Shown here in pieces: positions 19,471 through 27,412 of a stretch of 64,000 nt of DNA (positions are counted from its first letter, which is position 1; each line of letters opens with the position of its first letter). The translations under genes and the position numbers were made by a program. A model generated the notes under the pieces. That model searched no databases, was not told the DNA's origin, and saw only the letters and a list, made by a program, of their open reading frames with translations. This DNA comes from Caldisericota bacterium (lineage in GTDB: Bacteria; Caldisericota; JANLFM01), in assembly GCA_024655965.1 (NCBI GenBank), contig JANLFL010000001.1, forward strand, positions 402,120-466,119. Reading direction: 5' to 3'.

Positions 19471-19522
19471 TTTTGTGGAAATTGTTGATTAATTTGATTC
19501 ATTTGGAAGAGGAGTGCTTGCC

Positions 19523-20554
19523 ATGAGGATAGGAATATTAACTGGAGGAGGGGACGCTCCGGGGTTAAACGCCTGCATCAGGGCAGCAGTTGCCAGGGCG
19601 GAGGATCTGGGGTGGGAGGCGATCGGGATCCGCCGCGGCTGGGCGGGTCTGCTTGAGAACGACTGCTTCCCCCTTTCCTGGCCTTTTGTGGAAAAAATTG
19701 TCTCCCTTGGGGGGACCGTCCTCGAGACCTCCCGTACTAATCCCTTTAAAAGGGAAGGGGACGAGGAAAGGATCTTCGAGAATTTTCAAAAAATCAAGCT
19801 GGACGCTCTAATTGCCATTGGGGGGGACGATACCTTGACGGTTGCTCACAAGCTCGCGCAGAGGGGCTTGCCCGTAGTTGGCGTCCCCAAGACCATGGAC
19901 AACGACGTCCCCCTGACAGACTACACCATCGGATATGATACCGCGGTGAATATCTCCACAGAAGCTATCGACAGGCTTCACACCACAGCAGCTTCCCACC
20001 GGAGGCTGATGGTAGTCGAGGTAATGGGAAGGGACGCAGGGTGGGTGGCAATTGCCAGCGGGCTCGCGGGTGGGGCCCACCTGATACTCATCCCCGAAGT
20101 CCCCTATGATCTGGAAGAGGTCGCCCAGTTTCTCATTGATCGTAAATCCCGGGGGAACACCTACAGCCTGATCGTCGTATCGGAAGCCATTCACCCCAAG
20201 GATGGAACGGAGCCCTTCGGCTACGAGAAAAGGGAGGTTGACGCCTTCGGCCACGTGAGGCTTGGGGGGGTTGGCCACATCTTCGCGGAGCTCCTGGAGA
20301 GGAAAACGGGAATGGAGGCCAGGGCAACCGTTCTGGGACACTTGATCCGTTCGGGCCCCCCAACTCCCTTTGACCGGAACCTCGGGACCCACCTGGCATT
20401 GAAGGCCATTGATCTGGTCCAGGAGAAAAAATGGGATCACATGGCGGCTTTAAAGGGGACGGATTACACTTCCGTGAACCTCGGGGATGTCCTCTCCCAG
20501 ACAAAGAGGGTCCCCCTGGAGTTCTATAACCGGATCAAATTATTCTTCAGGTGA
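19523..20554 (+). CDS. pfp: 6-phosphofructokinase, probably PPi-dependent
   Basis: This is a phosphofructokinase of the PfkA superfamily, phosphorylating fructose 6-phosphate at C1. Counting from the ATG at 19523 (344 aa), the phosphoryl-donor loop reads GGDDT with Asp103, and the catalytic block is PKTMDND with Lys123. In ATP-using enzymes these two positions are glycine. Asp plus Lys is the established signature of pyrophosphate-dependent, reversible enzymes. Other motifs are TGGGDAPGLN and EVMGRDAGW. A GTG nine bases earlier is possible, but GAGGAG stands 8 nt before this ATG. Cofactor use is inferred from these residues. Confidence 0.92.
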   Translation: MRIGILTGGGDAPGLNACIRAAVARAEDLGWEAIGIRRGWAGLLENDCFPLSWPFVEKIVSLGGTVLETSRTNPFKREGDEERIFENFQKIKLDALIAIGGDDTLTVAHKLAQRGLPVVGVPKTMDNDVPLTDYTIGYDTAVNISTEAIDRLHTTAASHRRLMVVEVMGRDAGWVAIASGLAGGAHLILIPEVPYDLEEVAQFLIDRKSRGNTYSLIVVSEAIHPKDGTEPFGYEKREVDAFGHVRLGGVGHIFAELLERKTGMEARATVLGHLIRSGPPTPFDRNLGTHLALKAIDLVQEKKWDHMAALKGTDYTSVNLGDVLSQTKRVPLEFYNRIKLFFR

Positions 20555-20563
20555 GGAGTGACA

Positions 20564-20971
20564 ATGGAAAGAACTTTCGCCATGGTTAAACCGGACGGAT
20601 TTTCAAGGGGGTTGGTGGGGGAGGTAATCCGACGTTTTGAGGGGAAGGGCTTAAAAATCGTGGCCCTCGAATTGAAGGAATTTTCCCCCGAACTGGCGGA
20701 AGAATTTTATGCGGAGCATAAGGGAAAAGGTTTTTTCTCCTCCCTCGTGGAATTGATCACCGCAGGGCCTTCCGTGGGTATGGTTTTAGAGGGACCAAAT
20801 GCGGTTAAAATCGTGCGCACCCTCATTGGGGCGACAAATCCCCAGGAGGCGCAACCCGGAAGCATCAGGGGTGACTTTGGGCTCGAGCTTCCCGCCAACA
20901 TTGTTCACGCCTCGGACTCGCAGGATTCCTTTAAGCGGGAAAGCCGGATCTTTTTCGGCAAGGAATTTTAA
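20564..20971 (+). CDS. ndk: Nucleoside diphosphate kinase
   Basis: The enzyme transfers the gamma phosphate between nucleoside triphosphates and diphosphates through a phosphohistidine. The 135-aa protein starts MERTFAMVKPDG and contains the active-site NIVHASDS with His115. The ATG at 20564 is preferred over the GTG at 20558 because GAGGAG is 5 nt upstream. It follows the phosphofructokinase gene closely and is probably co-transcribed. It ends back-to-back with the convergent nucleotidyltransferase gene, with no bases between the stops. Confidence 0.97.
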   Translation: MERTFAMVKPDGFSRGLVGEVIRRFEGKGLKIVALELKEFSPELAEEFYAEHKGKGFFSSLVELITAGPSVGMVLEGPNAVKIVRTLIGATNPQEAQPGSIRGDFGLELPANIVHASDSQDSFKRESRIFFGKEF

Positions 20972-21718
20972 TTATTTTTCGAGGACCGCTCGAGCAAGGA
21001 TCAGGTCCTCGAGTTTATCCACATCCACCCCCAGGTCAGGAGCGTCAATCATTAAAGCCTTAACCGGGAGGGAGGTCGCCCGGGAGACCACGTTTTCAAG
21101 TTCCTCGATTGAAAGGTTGCCCAGGAGGAACTTGAAAAGGCACTTCGTCCCCAAAATTGAGGCGAGTTTCCAGATTTGCTTTCTTCCCGCAACCACCCTC
21201 GAAAGGAAGTTCTCCACGGTGTGCCAGCTTTCCCTGCGGAAAAGGAAGAGGTTTCCTGCCTTGACATTGCCCTCCTTCAGGTGGGCGTAAGTCCGCTGGC
21301 TCCCGGGGAAAACCCTCTCTATATCCTCCTTCCTGACCACTGGAAGGTACAAGGAAGCGGAATAGGATTCACAAAGGGAAATTACCCGGTCGATTGTCTG
21401 GGTGGAAATCAGGGGAATGTCCGAACCCATTAAGGCAACCAGGGGGCTCGTGGTCTCCATCACCCCTCTCTCGATGTTTTCCTCCATGGTGTTTCCTGCA
21501 GGGACGAGCTTATCTACAAAAGGTTTCAGTCCCTCCCCGACCTCGAAATTTGAAACTAATATCAGGTTTTTTAAGTAGCGCGACCCCTTTAGGGCCCGCA
21601 ACACATATTCCACCATCGGCCTCCCGTCGATGGAAAGGAGGCTTTTGTTTTTAACCCCTTCCCCGGCGAACCATTCCTCAGCACCGCCACCTGCAAGGAC
21701 CACAGCGTCAAATTCCAT
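20972..21718 (-). CDS. Nucleotidyltransferase-family protein (MobA-like fold)
   Basis: The 248-aa protein has the N-terminal glycine-rich nucleotide-binding loop AVVLAGGGAEEWF and the K-S-L-L-x-I-x-G-R-P-M-V-E-Y block. An aspartate (MGSDIPLIS) sits near residue 100, at the metal-binding position of GT-A nucleotidyltransferases. The C-terminal part (VDVDKLEDLILARAVL) resembles the end of MobA-like enzymes. The substrate is not deducible: neighbours do not include molybdopterin genes, so I do not call it MobA. It is transcribed away from the YdjC-type gene and toward ndk. Confidence 0.8.
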   Translation of the reverse strand: MEFDAVVLAGGGAEEWFAGEGVKNKSLLSIDGRPMVEYVLRALKGSRYLKNLILVSNFEVGEGLKPFVDKLVPAGNTMEENIERGVMETTSPLVALMGSDIPLISTQTIDRVISLCESYSASLYLPVVRKEDIERVFPGSQRTYAHLKEGNVKAGNLFLFRRESWHTVENFLSRVVAGRKQIWKLASILGTKCLFKFLLGNLSIEELENVVSRATSLPVKALMIDAPDLGVDVDKLEDLILARAVLEK

Positions 21719-21827
21719 TTTTTCCTCCAGGTATACTGAATTAAAACCCTTCTTGTTTTAATATTTAGAGCAGACGGCATCAAATTTTGTTACCATAGGG
21801 ATCTTCCCGGGAGGCCCTTTTTGAAAA

Positions 21828-22637
21828 ATGAGAAAAAATAAGTTCCTTTTTTTCAACGCGGATGACCTGGGGTATTCTTTCAAAACCAATGAGAGGATCC
21901 TCGCAGCCTTCTTGAAGGGGCCGGTCGGGGGGTCTTCATTGATTGTTAACATGGGAAAAAGCACTGCTTCCGGGGCAATGATTGCTATTGAAGAAGGAAT
22001 TCCCGTGGGACTTCATTTCAATGTTAACGAAGGGGCTCCCCTCTCCGGGGCCCCTTCTTTGGTGGGGAAAAATGGAAAATTTTTTCCTCCGCCAACTTTC
22101 CTTTATCGAATGCGGCAGGGTTTTATTGACCCCCAGGACTTGAAAGAGGAATGCCGGGCTCAAATTGAGGAATTCATCTCCCTGGGTTTTTCCCCGTTTC
22201 GTTTCGACAGCCACAATCATTCCCACGTCTTCCCGGGGGTCTTCCCCATAATTGCCCCAATTCTCAAGGAATACGGGTTCAAAGTGGTTAGAACTCCCAG
22301 GGAGAGGAAGGGGAATTTTTTCCGAGCACTGCCCAGAGTTGGAAGGGCGCTGGAGATCCTTTTCCTTTCCCTCTGGGGGGATTCCCTTAAGCGGAATTTG
22401 CCCAAGTTTGGTTTCAAAACCATCCCTCATTTTTCGGGGATGCTTGAGCAGGAGCCATATTTTTCAAAGGAACGGATTTTAAGGATGCTCAAAAGACTAA
22501 ACTTCGGTTTGACCGAGATCATGGTTCATCCGGGACACAAGGGCGAAATGGAGGTTTTAATCGATGAGGAGATCAATAGGGCAATTCATTCGGAAAACTT
22601 TAGAGTCCTTAAGCAAGAAATTCTGGAATTTTTATGA
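21828..22637 (+). CDS. YdjC/ChbG-type carbohydrate deacetylase
   Basis: The 269-aa protein shows the metal-site motifs of the YdjC/ChbG family: FFNADDLGYS near residues 8-17, GLHFNVNEG near 60-68 and RFDSHNHSHVFP near 123-134. Members remove N-acetyl groups from diacetylchitobiose or related sugars, and HpnK relatives act in hopanoid or lipid-sugar pathways. The gene overlaps the following YkoP-like gene by up to 74 nt. The exact sugar substrate is unknown. Confidence 0.87.
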   Translation: MRKNKFLFFNADDLGYSFKTNERILAAFLKGPVGGSSLIVNMGKSTASGAMIAIEEGIPVGLHFNVNEGAPLSGAPSLVGKNGKFFPPPTFLYRMRQGFIDPQDLKEECRAQIEEFISLGFSPFRFDSHNHSHVFPGVFPIIAPILKEYGFKVVRTPRERKGNFFRALPRVGRALEILFLSLWGDSLKRNLPKFGFKTIPHFSGMLEQEPYFSKERILRMLKRLNFGLTEIMVHPGHKGEMEVLIDEEINRAIHSENFRVLKQEILEFL

Positions 22638-23169
22638 GGATTTTTACGAGTGGCTTTTCCGGATAAAACCGGTCGGTCCTCCCGGGGAAGGGGCTTTCCG
22701 CTGGGGAATCACCCACTACCGGGGCCCGGGTATCACTTTGGAAGATGGGGTTCGAATCGCTAGGGGGGAAGTGGTGGGGGAGATTCATACGGACAACAGG
22801 TTAATCATGGAGTTGAGAAAAAAATTCAACGACCCGGTTTCCTTCTATGTGGAGGTTTTAAGAAGGATGAGGCTTTCCCTGGGGGAACTGGCAAAAATCT
22901 CCAATTTCGAGCCCCGATTAAAAAAGGTTAAAGCTTTCCGCGGGACCACCCTCCTTCATGAGGGAGCCAGGCGCCTTGGATTTGAGGTATTCCCCATGGA
23001 AACGAAGGCTAAAGAGGTCTGGGAGACAAAAGTCCAGTATTTTTTCCTCAGGAAGTACATGGACGAGGGTTTTGAAAAGAAGAGGGAAAAGGGGTTGGTT
23101 TCCAAAAGGATCTGGCTTTCAAAGGAAAAGCTCATCAGGTTATACGGGGATCACTCCACCTTGAAATAG
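22564..23169 (+). CDS. YkoP-like protein
   Basis: The sequence contains RWGITHYRGPGITLEDGVRIARGEVVGEIHTDNRLIMEL (spanning roughly residues 47-85), the conserved pattern of the YkoP family: a G-D/E-x-x-G-x-x-H-x-D/N-N motif. YkoP domains are often encoded beside or fused to polysaccharide deacetylases and glycosyltransferases, which agrees with the overlapping deacetylase gene. The longest reading starts at the ATG at 22564, deep inside the upstream gene; a shorter start is possible. Function is unknown. It converges with folC with a 19-nt overlap. Confidence 0.7.
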   Translation: MRRSIGQFIRKTLESLSKKFWNFYEDFYEWLFRIKPVGPPGEGAFRWGITHYRGPGITLEDGVRIARGEVVGEIHTDNRLIMELRKKFNDPVSFYVEVLRRMRLSLGELAKISNFEPRLKKVKAFRGTTLLHEGARRLGFEVFPMETKAKEVWETKVQYFFLRKYMDEGFEKKREKGLVSKRIWLSKEKLIRLYGDHSTLK

Positions 23170-24443
23170 AGGTCCCTTGCTTCACCGGCAACGTAAATCG
23201 ACCCGGTTACAAGGATCAGGTCCCCTTCTCGGGCAATTCCGATTGCTTCCTGTAAGGCGGTTGAAACCCCGGGGAATTCCCTGGCAGGAATCCCCAGGCC
23301 CTGACATCCCTCGACAATTTCTGCAGGCTTGAATCCCCTCCCCGAGCTTGCCGCCGAAGCGAGGATGAGTGGCTCAAAGTCCTTGAACTTAAGAAGAATG
23401 CCTTTGAGGTCCTTGTCCCTTGAGACTCCCATGACAATGATCAAGCGCTTAAATTGGAAGCACTCCTTAATTGCCCTGGAGAGGGCTCCCGCCTTCGAGG
23501 GGTTATGAGCGCCATCGATGACAATTAGGGGGGACTGAGAAAGGATCTCAATCCGCCCAGGCCAGCGAAGACCAGCAACCCCCCTTTTAAAATCCCCCTC
23601 CGTCCAGGAAAAGCCCATTTCCTTTATACACTGGAGGCAGGCGAGGGCGAAGGCGGCGTTACTTATCTGGTGCTCTCCCAATAGGGGGAGAAAAATTTCC
23701 TCAAGGACGCCTCCTTGACCCTTGAGGTTAATGGTTTGGCCCGCAAGGCTGAAGGATAAAGGTCCTTCTGCTTGTACTGCTCCTTGGAGGAGGGGCGCCC
23801 CTCTTTCTTCCGCAACCCTCATTAGGACCTCCATTGCCTCTTCTTCCTGACGGGAGACCACTACGGGAGTTCCGGGTTTGATAATCCCGGCCTTCTCGAA
23901 GGCAATTTGAGAGAGGGTGTTTCCCAGGTATTTTTCATGGTCGAAGCCGATCTCCGTGATTCCGCATATAATTGGTTTTAGGACATTCGTGGCATCGAAC
24001 CTCCCGCCCATTCCGACCTCCACCACGGCAATGTCAACTTTCTTCTGGGCAAAATATTTAAAAGCCAGGGCCACCCCCATTTCGAAGTAAGTGGGGAAAC
24101 CCAATTCCGTTTTCCCGATATTTTCTGCTATGGGGACGATCTCTTCCACGAGGGATGTGAGTTCTTCCTTGGAGATCAGATCGTCGCCGATAGCTATCCT
24201 TTCCCGGTAGGTCTGGAGGTGTGGCTTGGTGAAAAGTCCCACTTTGAAACCCGCCTCTTTCAGGACAGATTCAATCATCTTGCAGCTTGAGCCTTTCCCG
24301 GAGGTTCCCCCGATGAGGATTGAAGGGAAGGTCTCCTGGGGGGAGCCAAGCGCCTCGAGGAAAGCCCCGATCCTTTCAAGTCCAAGTCGGGGCGAGAAGC
24401 GTGAGGGCGATTCCAGAAATTTCAGGGCTTCCTGATAGTTCAT
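23151..24443 (-). CDS. folC: Folylpolyglutamate synthase / dihydrofolate synthase
   Basis: The enzyme adds glutamate to (dihydro)folate. The 430-aa protein contains the P-loop IGGTSGKGSSCKMIESVL (near residues 43-60), FTKPHLQTYRERI, EVGMGGRFDATNVL and the Mur-ligase-like IDGAHNPSKAGALSRAI block. It overlaps valS by 4 nt, so it is translated from the same valine-regulated transcript. The valS-folC order is common in Gram-positives. Confidence 0.97.
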   Translation of the reverse strand: MNYQEALKFLESPSRFSPRLGLERIGAFLEALGSPQETFPSILIGGTSGKGSSCKMIESVLKEAGFKVGLFTKPHLQTYRERIAIGDDLISKEELTSLVEEIVPIAENIGKTELGFPTYFEMGVALAFKYFAQKKVDIAVVEVGMGGRFDATNVLKPIICGITEIGFDHEKYLGNTLSQIAFEKAGIIKPGTPVVVSRQEEEAMEVLMRVAEERGAPLLQGAVQAEGPLSFSLAGQTINLKGQGGVLEEIFLPLLGEHQISNAAFALACLQCIKEMGFSWTEGDFKRGVAGLRWPGRIEILSQSPLIVIDGAHNPSKAGALSRAIKECFQFKRLIIVMGVSRDKDLKGILLKFKDFEPLILASAASSGRGFKPAEIVEGCQGLGIPAREFPGVSTALQEAIGIAREGDLILVTGSIYVAGEARDLYFKVE

Positions 24444-27067
24444 TCTCCCCCAAGCTCCTGAAATATCTTCCGGGCTCTTTCCAGCCTGAATCTTAAATCC
24501 TCCAGGCTCTTTTGTTGCTTTTCCAGGACATCGGGTGGGGCTTTTTCCAGGAATTCGGGATTGGAAATTCTTGACTCAACCCGCCCCAGGTCTGCTCTAA
24601 GTTTTTCCGTTTCTTTTTTGAGTTTTAATAGAAGCCCCTCCCTCTCTTTGGGGTTTAGGGGAAGGAAGATTTCCATCCCCGGAGCCACTCCCCCAATTGC
24701 CCCTTTGGGCCGTTGCTGTTCCTCCCGGAATTCTATCCCCGATATTCGAGCCAGGGGAAGGATGTATTCCAGCGATTCCTCGAGGATCTCCTTAATTTCT
24801 GGAGTGGTTAAGACTATCGCTTTGGTGAGGCTGGAAGGGGGAAGGCCTCCCTCGGCGCGCAGATTTCTCACCGTCCGGACGAAGGCCTTGAGGAATTCCA
24901 TCCTCCTTTCGGCTTCTTCGTCGAGATCGGAAGCCTCGGGTTTCGGCCAGGGGGCGACGATCAGCGCTTCCCCTTCTTTGCCCGGCAACTTCTGCCAGAG
25001 TTCTTCGGTTATGAAGGGGCAGATGGGATGAAGAAGGCGGAGGATCGTCTCCAGTGTCCGGTGAAGGAGGGTCTGGGCCCCCTTTCGCCTGTCCCCGCCC
25101 ATGTTCAGGTCGGTTTTGCACATCTCAATGTACCAGTCGCAGAATTCCCCCCAAAAAAAATCCTCCAGGGTGTGGGCGAAATCAGCGAAGTTGAATTCCT
25201 CCAGGTCTCGCGTCGCTTCGTCAATTACCCTGGAAAGGAGGGAAAGGATGTAGCGGTGAGGAAGGGAATTTAAGGGTTTTGCTTGGGGGTCGAAGCCCTC
25301 GAGGTTTAAGAGGAGGAAGCGGGAAGCATTCCACAGTTTATTGGTAAAATTCCTCCCCCTCTCGAACCGCTCCTCCCCCATGGGGATGTCCTGGCCCCCG
25401 AGGGTTGCGGAAGCTGCCATGGCGAATCGAAAAGCGTCTGTCCCGTATTGTTCCATTTTCTCCAGGGGATCGATCACGTTGCCCAGAGATCTGGACATCT
25501 TCCTTCCCTTCCCATCCCTGATCAGTCCGTGAATGTAGACGTGGCTGAAGGGAATTTTTCCTGTGAAGTAAAGGGAGGCCATGATCATTCGGGCCACCCA
25601 GAAAAAAATGATGTCGTACCCGGTAGAAAGTACCGTGGTGGGAAAGAAATACCGGAGGTCCTCCGTTTCCTCGGGCCAGCCCAGGATGGCGAAGGGCCAG
25701 AGGTTTGAGGAGAACCAGGTATCCAGGGCATCGGGATCCTGCTTAAGATCGTTGGACCGACAGCGGGGGCAGGTCTCCGGCTCTTCCTCGCTTGCGAAGA
25801 CCTCCCCGCAGGACTGGCAATACCAGACGGGAATCCGATGGCCCCACCATATCTGCCTGGAGATACACCAATCCTTGATGTTTTCCATCCATTCCATGTA
25901 GACCTTTTTCCAGCGCTCGGGGTGGAATTTGATTTCCCCGCTTTCCACGACCTTCATCGCCGGGATGGCAAGAGGTTTCATTTTCACAAACCACTGGGTG
26001 GATATCAGGGGTTCAATCGGCTGGTGACAGCGGTAGCACTTACCAATGGAATGGGAGTAGGGCTCGACCTTCTGAAGGAAGCCCCCTTCCTCCAGCTTTT
26101 TTACTATCTGTTTTCGGGCTTCTAAGCGATCCAATCCGGAAAATTCTCCTGCCTCCTGGGTCATTAACCCTCCTTCCCCGATGACCGAGATGGAAGGGAG
26201 GCTGTGCCTTTGCCCGATCTCGTAGTCCAGGGGGTCGTGGGCGGGGGTAATTTTTACCGCACCGGTTCCGAATTCTGGGTCGACCTCTGAATCGGAAATG
26301 ATGGGGATCCTTCTATTCATCAAGGGCAGGATGGCGGTCTTTCCAACCAGATCCTTGTATCTTTGGTCCTCGGGGTGAACCGCAACCGCCGTATCCCCCA
26401 GCATGGTCTCTGGCCTGGTGGTGGCAACGGTAATGAAACCGTTCTCTCCCTCGAGCGGGTACCTTACGAAATAGAGGAAAGTCCGCTCTTCCTCATATTC
26501 CACTTCGATGTCCGATAGGGCAGTGAGACAGGTGGGGCACCAGTTGATGATCCTCCTTCCCCGGTAGATCAAGCCATCGTTGAACAGTTGGATGAATTGG
26601 CGCCGGACCGCCCTTTGATACCCTTCGTCCATGGTAAACCGAAGCCTTGACCAATCCGCGGAAGCCCCCATCATTTTTAATTGCTCGACAACGTATGAAG
26701 CTTGCTCCTCTTTCCACTTCCAGCACCTTTTGAGGAACTCCTCCCTTCCCAAATCGAAGCGGGAGAGCCCCTCCTTCCGGAGTTCTTTTTCAACCGCGTT
26801 CTGAAAAGCTAGGCCTGCATGGTCCAGCCCGGGAATCCAGAGGGCGTTCCATCCGCTCATCCTCCAGAAACGGATGATCAAATCCTGAAGGGTATTGTTA
26901 AAACCATGGCCCACGTGCAGGGACCCGTAGACATTTGGAGGGGGCATGGCTATCACCGCCGGCTTTTTCGAGGGGTCGATTTCCGCGCGGAAATAATTAC
27001 CCTCCAGCCAAAACTGATATATCCTTTTTTCAACTTCTTTTGGTTCGTATGCTGTTGGGATGTTCAT
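24440..27067 (-). CDS. valS: Valyl-tRNA synthetase
   Basis: This is a class I synthetase charging tRNA-Val, with an editing domain. The 875-aa protein has the HIGH motif as HVGHGFNN (residues about 52-59), WIPGLDHAG, the editing region with ATTRPETMLGDTAVAVHP, and KMSKS as KMSRSLGN. The C-terminal coiled coil begins near LLLKLKKETEKLRADL. A T-box leader on the same strand precedes it, and the ATG at 27067 stands behind GGAGGAAGGAG. Confidence 0.98.
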   Translation of the reverse strand: MNIPTAYEPKEVEKRIYQFWLEGNYFRAEIDPSKKPAVIAMPPPNVYGSLHVGHGFNNTLQDLIIRFWRMSGWNALWIPGLDHAGLAFQNAVEKELRKEGLSRFDLGREEFLKRCWKWKEEQASYVVEQLKMMGASADWSRLRFTMDEGYQRAVRRQFIQLFNDGLIYRGRRIINWCPTCLTALSDIEVEYEEERTFLYFVRYPLEGENGFITVATTRPETMLGDTAVAVHPEDQRYKDLVGKTAILPLMNRRIPIISDSEVDPEFGTGAVKITPAHDPLDYEIGQRHSLPSISVIGEGGLMTQEAGEFSGLDRLEARKQIVKKLEEGGFLQKVEPYSHSIGKCYRCHQPIEPLISTQWFVKMKPLAIPAMKVVESGEIKFHPERWKKVYMEWMENIKDWCISRQIWWGHRIPVWYCQSCGEVFASEEEPETCPRCRSNDLKQDPDALDTWFSSNLWPFAILGWPEETEDLRYFFPTTVLSTGYDIIFFWVARMIMASLYFTGKIPFSHVYIHGLIRDGKGRKMSRSLGNVIDPLEKMEQYGTDAFRFAMAASATLGGQDIPMGEERFERGRNFTNKLWNASRFLLLNLEGFDPQAKPLNSLPHRYILSLLSRVIDEATRDLEEFNFADFAHTLEDFFWGEFCDWYIEMCKTDLNMGGDRRKGAQTLLHRTLETILRLLHPICPFITEELWQKLPGKEGEALIVAPWPKPEASDLDEEAERRMEFLKAFVRTVRNLRAEGGLPPSSLTKAIVLTTPEIKEILEESLEYILPLARISGIEFREEQQRPKGAIGGVAPGMEIFLPLNPKEREGLLLKLKKETEKLRADLGRVESRISNPEFLEKAPPDVLEKQQKSLEDLRFRLERARKIFQELGGE

Positions 27068-27083
27068 TTTTTCTCCTTCCTCC

Positions 27084-27305
27084 CAAAAAAAGAAAAACCT
27101 CCGTCAAGGACGGAGGTCCGCGGTACCACCTTTATTCCCTTTCGGGCTCTCTTGGCTTTAACGCAGCATGCGAGAAGGCTTACTTTCCTTTCAGCCCCCA
27201 GCTCAGAGAGCGACTTCAGCTCCAACTTGACGGGGAACTCGCACCTTTCATCCCCTCTCTGAGACAAGCGAAGGAGCTTACTCCTCTCTCTTCATCGCTT
27301 TGGGC
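27084..27305 (-). ncRNA. T-box riboswitch, valine specific
   Basis: Reading the minus strand, the leader has the AGGAGTAAGC segment of stem I, an ATGAAAGGTGCGA bulge region and GCTGAAGTCGCTCTCTGAGC, in which the specifier codon is GTC (27212-27214, valine). Then follows the universal T-box sequence AGGTGGTACCGCG (27119-27131). The terminator hairpin ACCTCCGTC-aag-GACGGAGGT lies at 27097-27117, followed by T-rich sequence to 27084. Uncharged tRNA-Val would stabilise the antiterminator and switch on valS-folC. The specifier was placed by alignment from memory to the glycine T-box pattern GAA-codon-pyrimidine stretch-GAGC. Confidence 0.95.
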
Positions 27306-27307
27306 TT

Positions 27308-27335
27308 TTTTAACAGATATTCTCCAGGCTGTCAA
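27308..27335 (-). promoter_or_regulatory. Promoter of the valS T-box leader
   Basis: A perfect -35 hexamer, TTGACA (27330-27335), is followed after about 16 bp by TTAAAA as a weak -10 element. Transcription would start just before the T-box stem I, giving a leader of roughly 235 nt. Confidence 0.55.
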
Positions 27336-27393
27336 CAATTGACTCTGGCAGGGGAAAGATTGAGCGCCGGATGGGGAGGTTCCGGGCTTAATA

Positions 27394-27402
27394 TGGTATA
27401 AT
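27394..27402 (+). promoter_or_regulatory. Extended -10 promoter of the 27413 gene
   Basis: TGGTATAAT is an extended -10 element (TGnTATAAT). No good -35 is present, which is tolerated for extended -10 promoters. The expected start site near 27409 lies only a few bases before the first ATG at 27413, so the mRNA may be leaderless or use the second ATG at 27428. Confidence 0.55.
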
Positions 27403-27412
27403 ACAAAAAACT

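Noticed and set aside
19808-20440. 210-codon open frame antisense to the phosphofructokinase
   Set aside because: Covered by a gene with full catalytic motifs; the predicted protein shows no recognisable domain.
21015-21023. Perfect TTATCCACA DnaA-box sequence inside the nucleotidyltransferase gene
   Set aside because: It is within coding sequence with no cluster around it; one chance 9-mer is expected in a window of this size.
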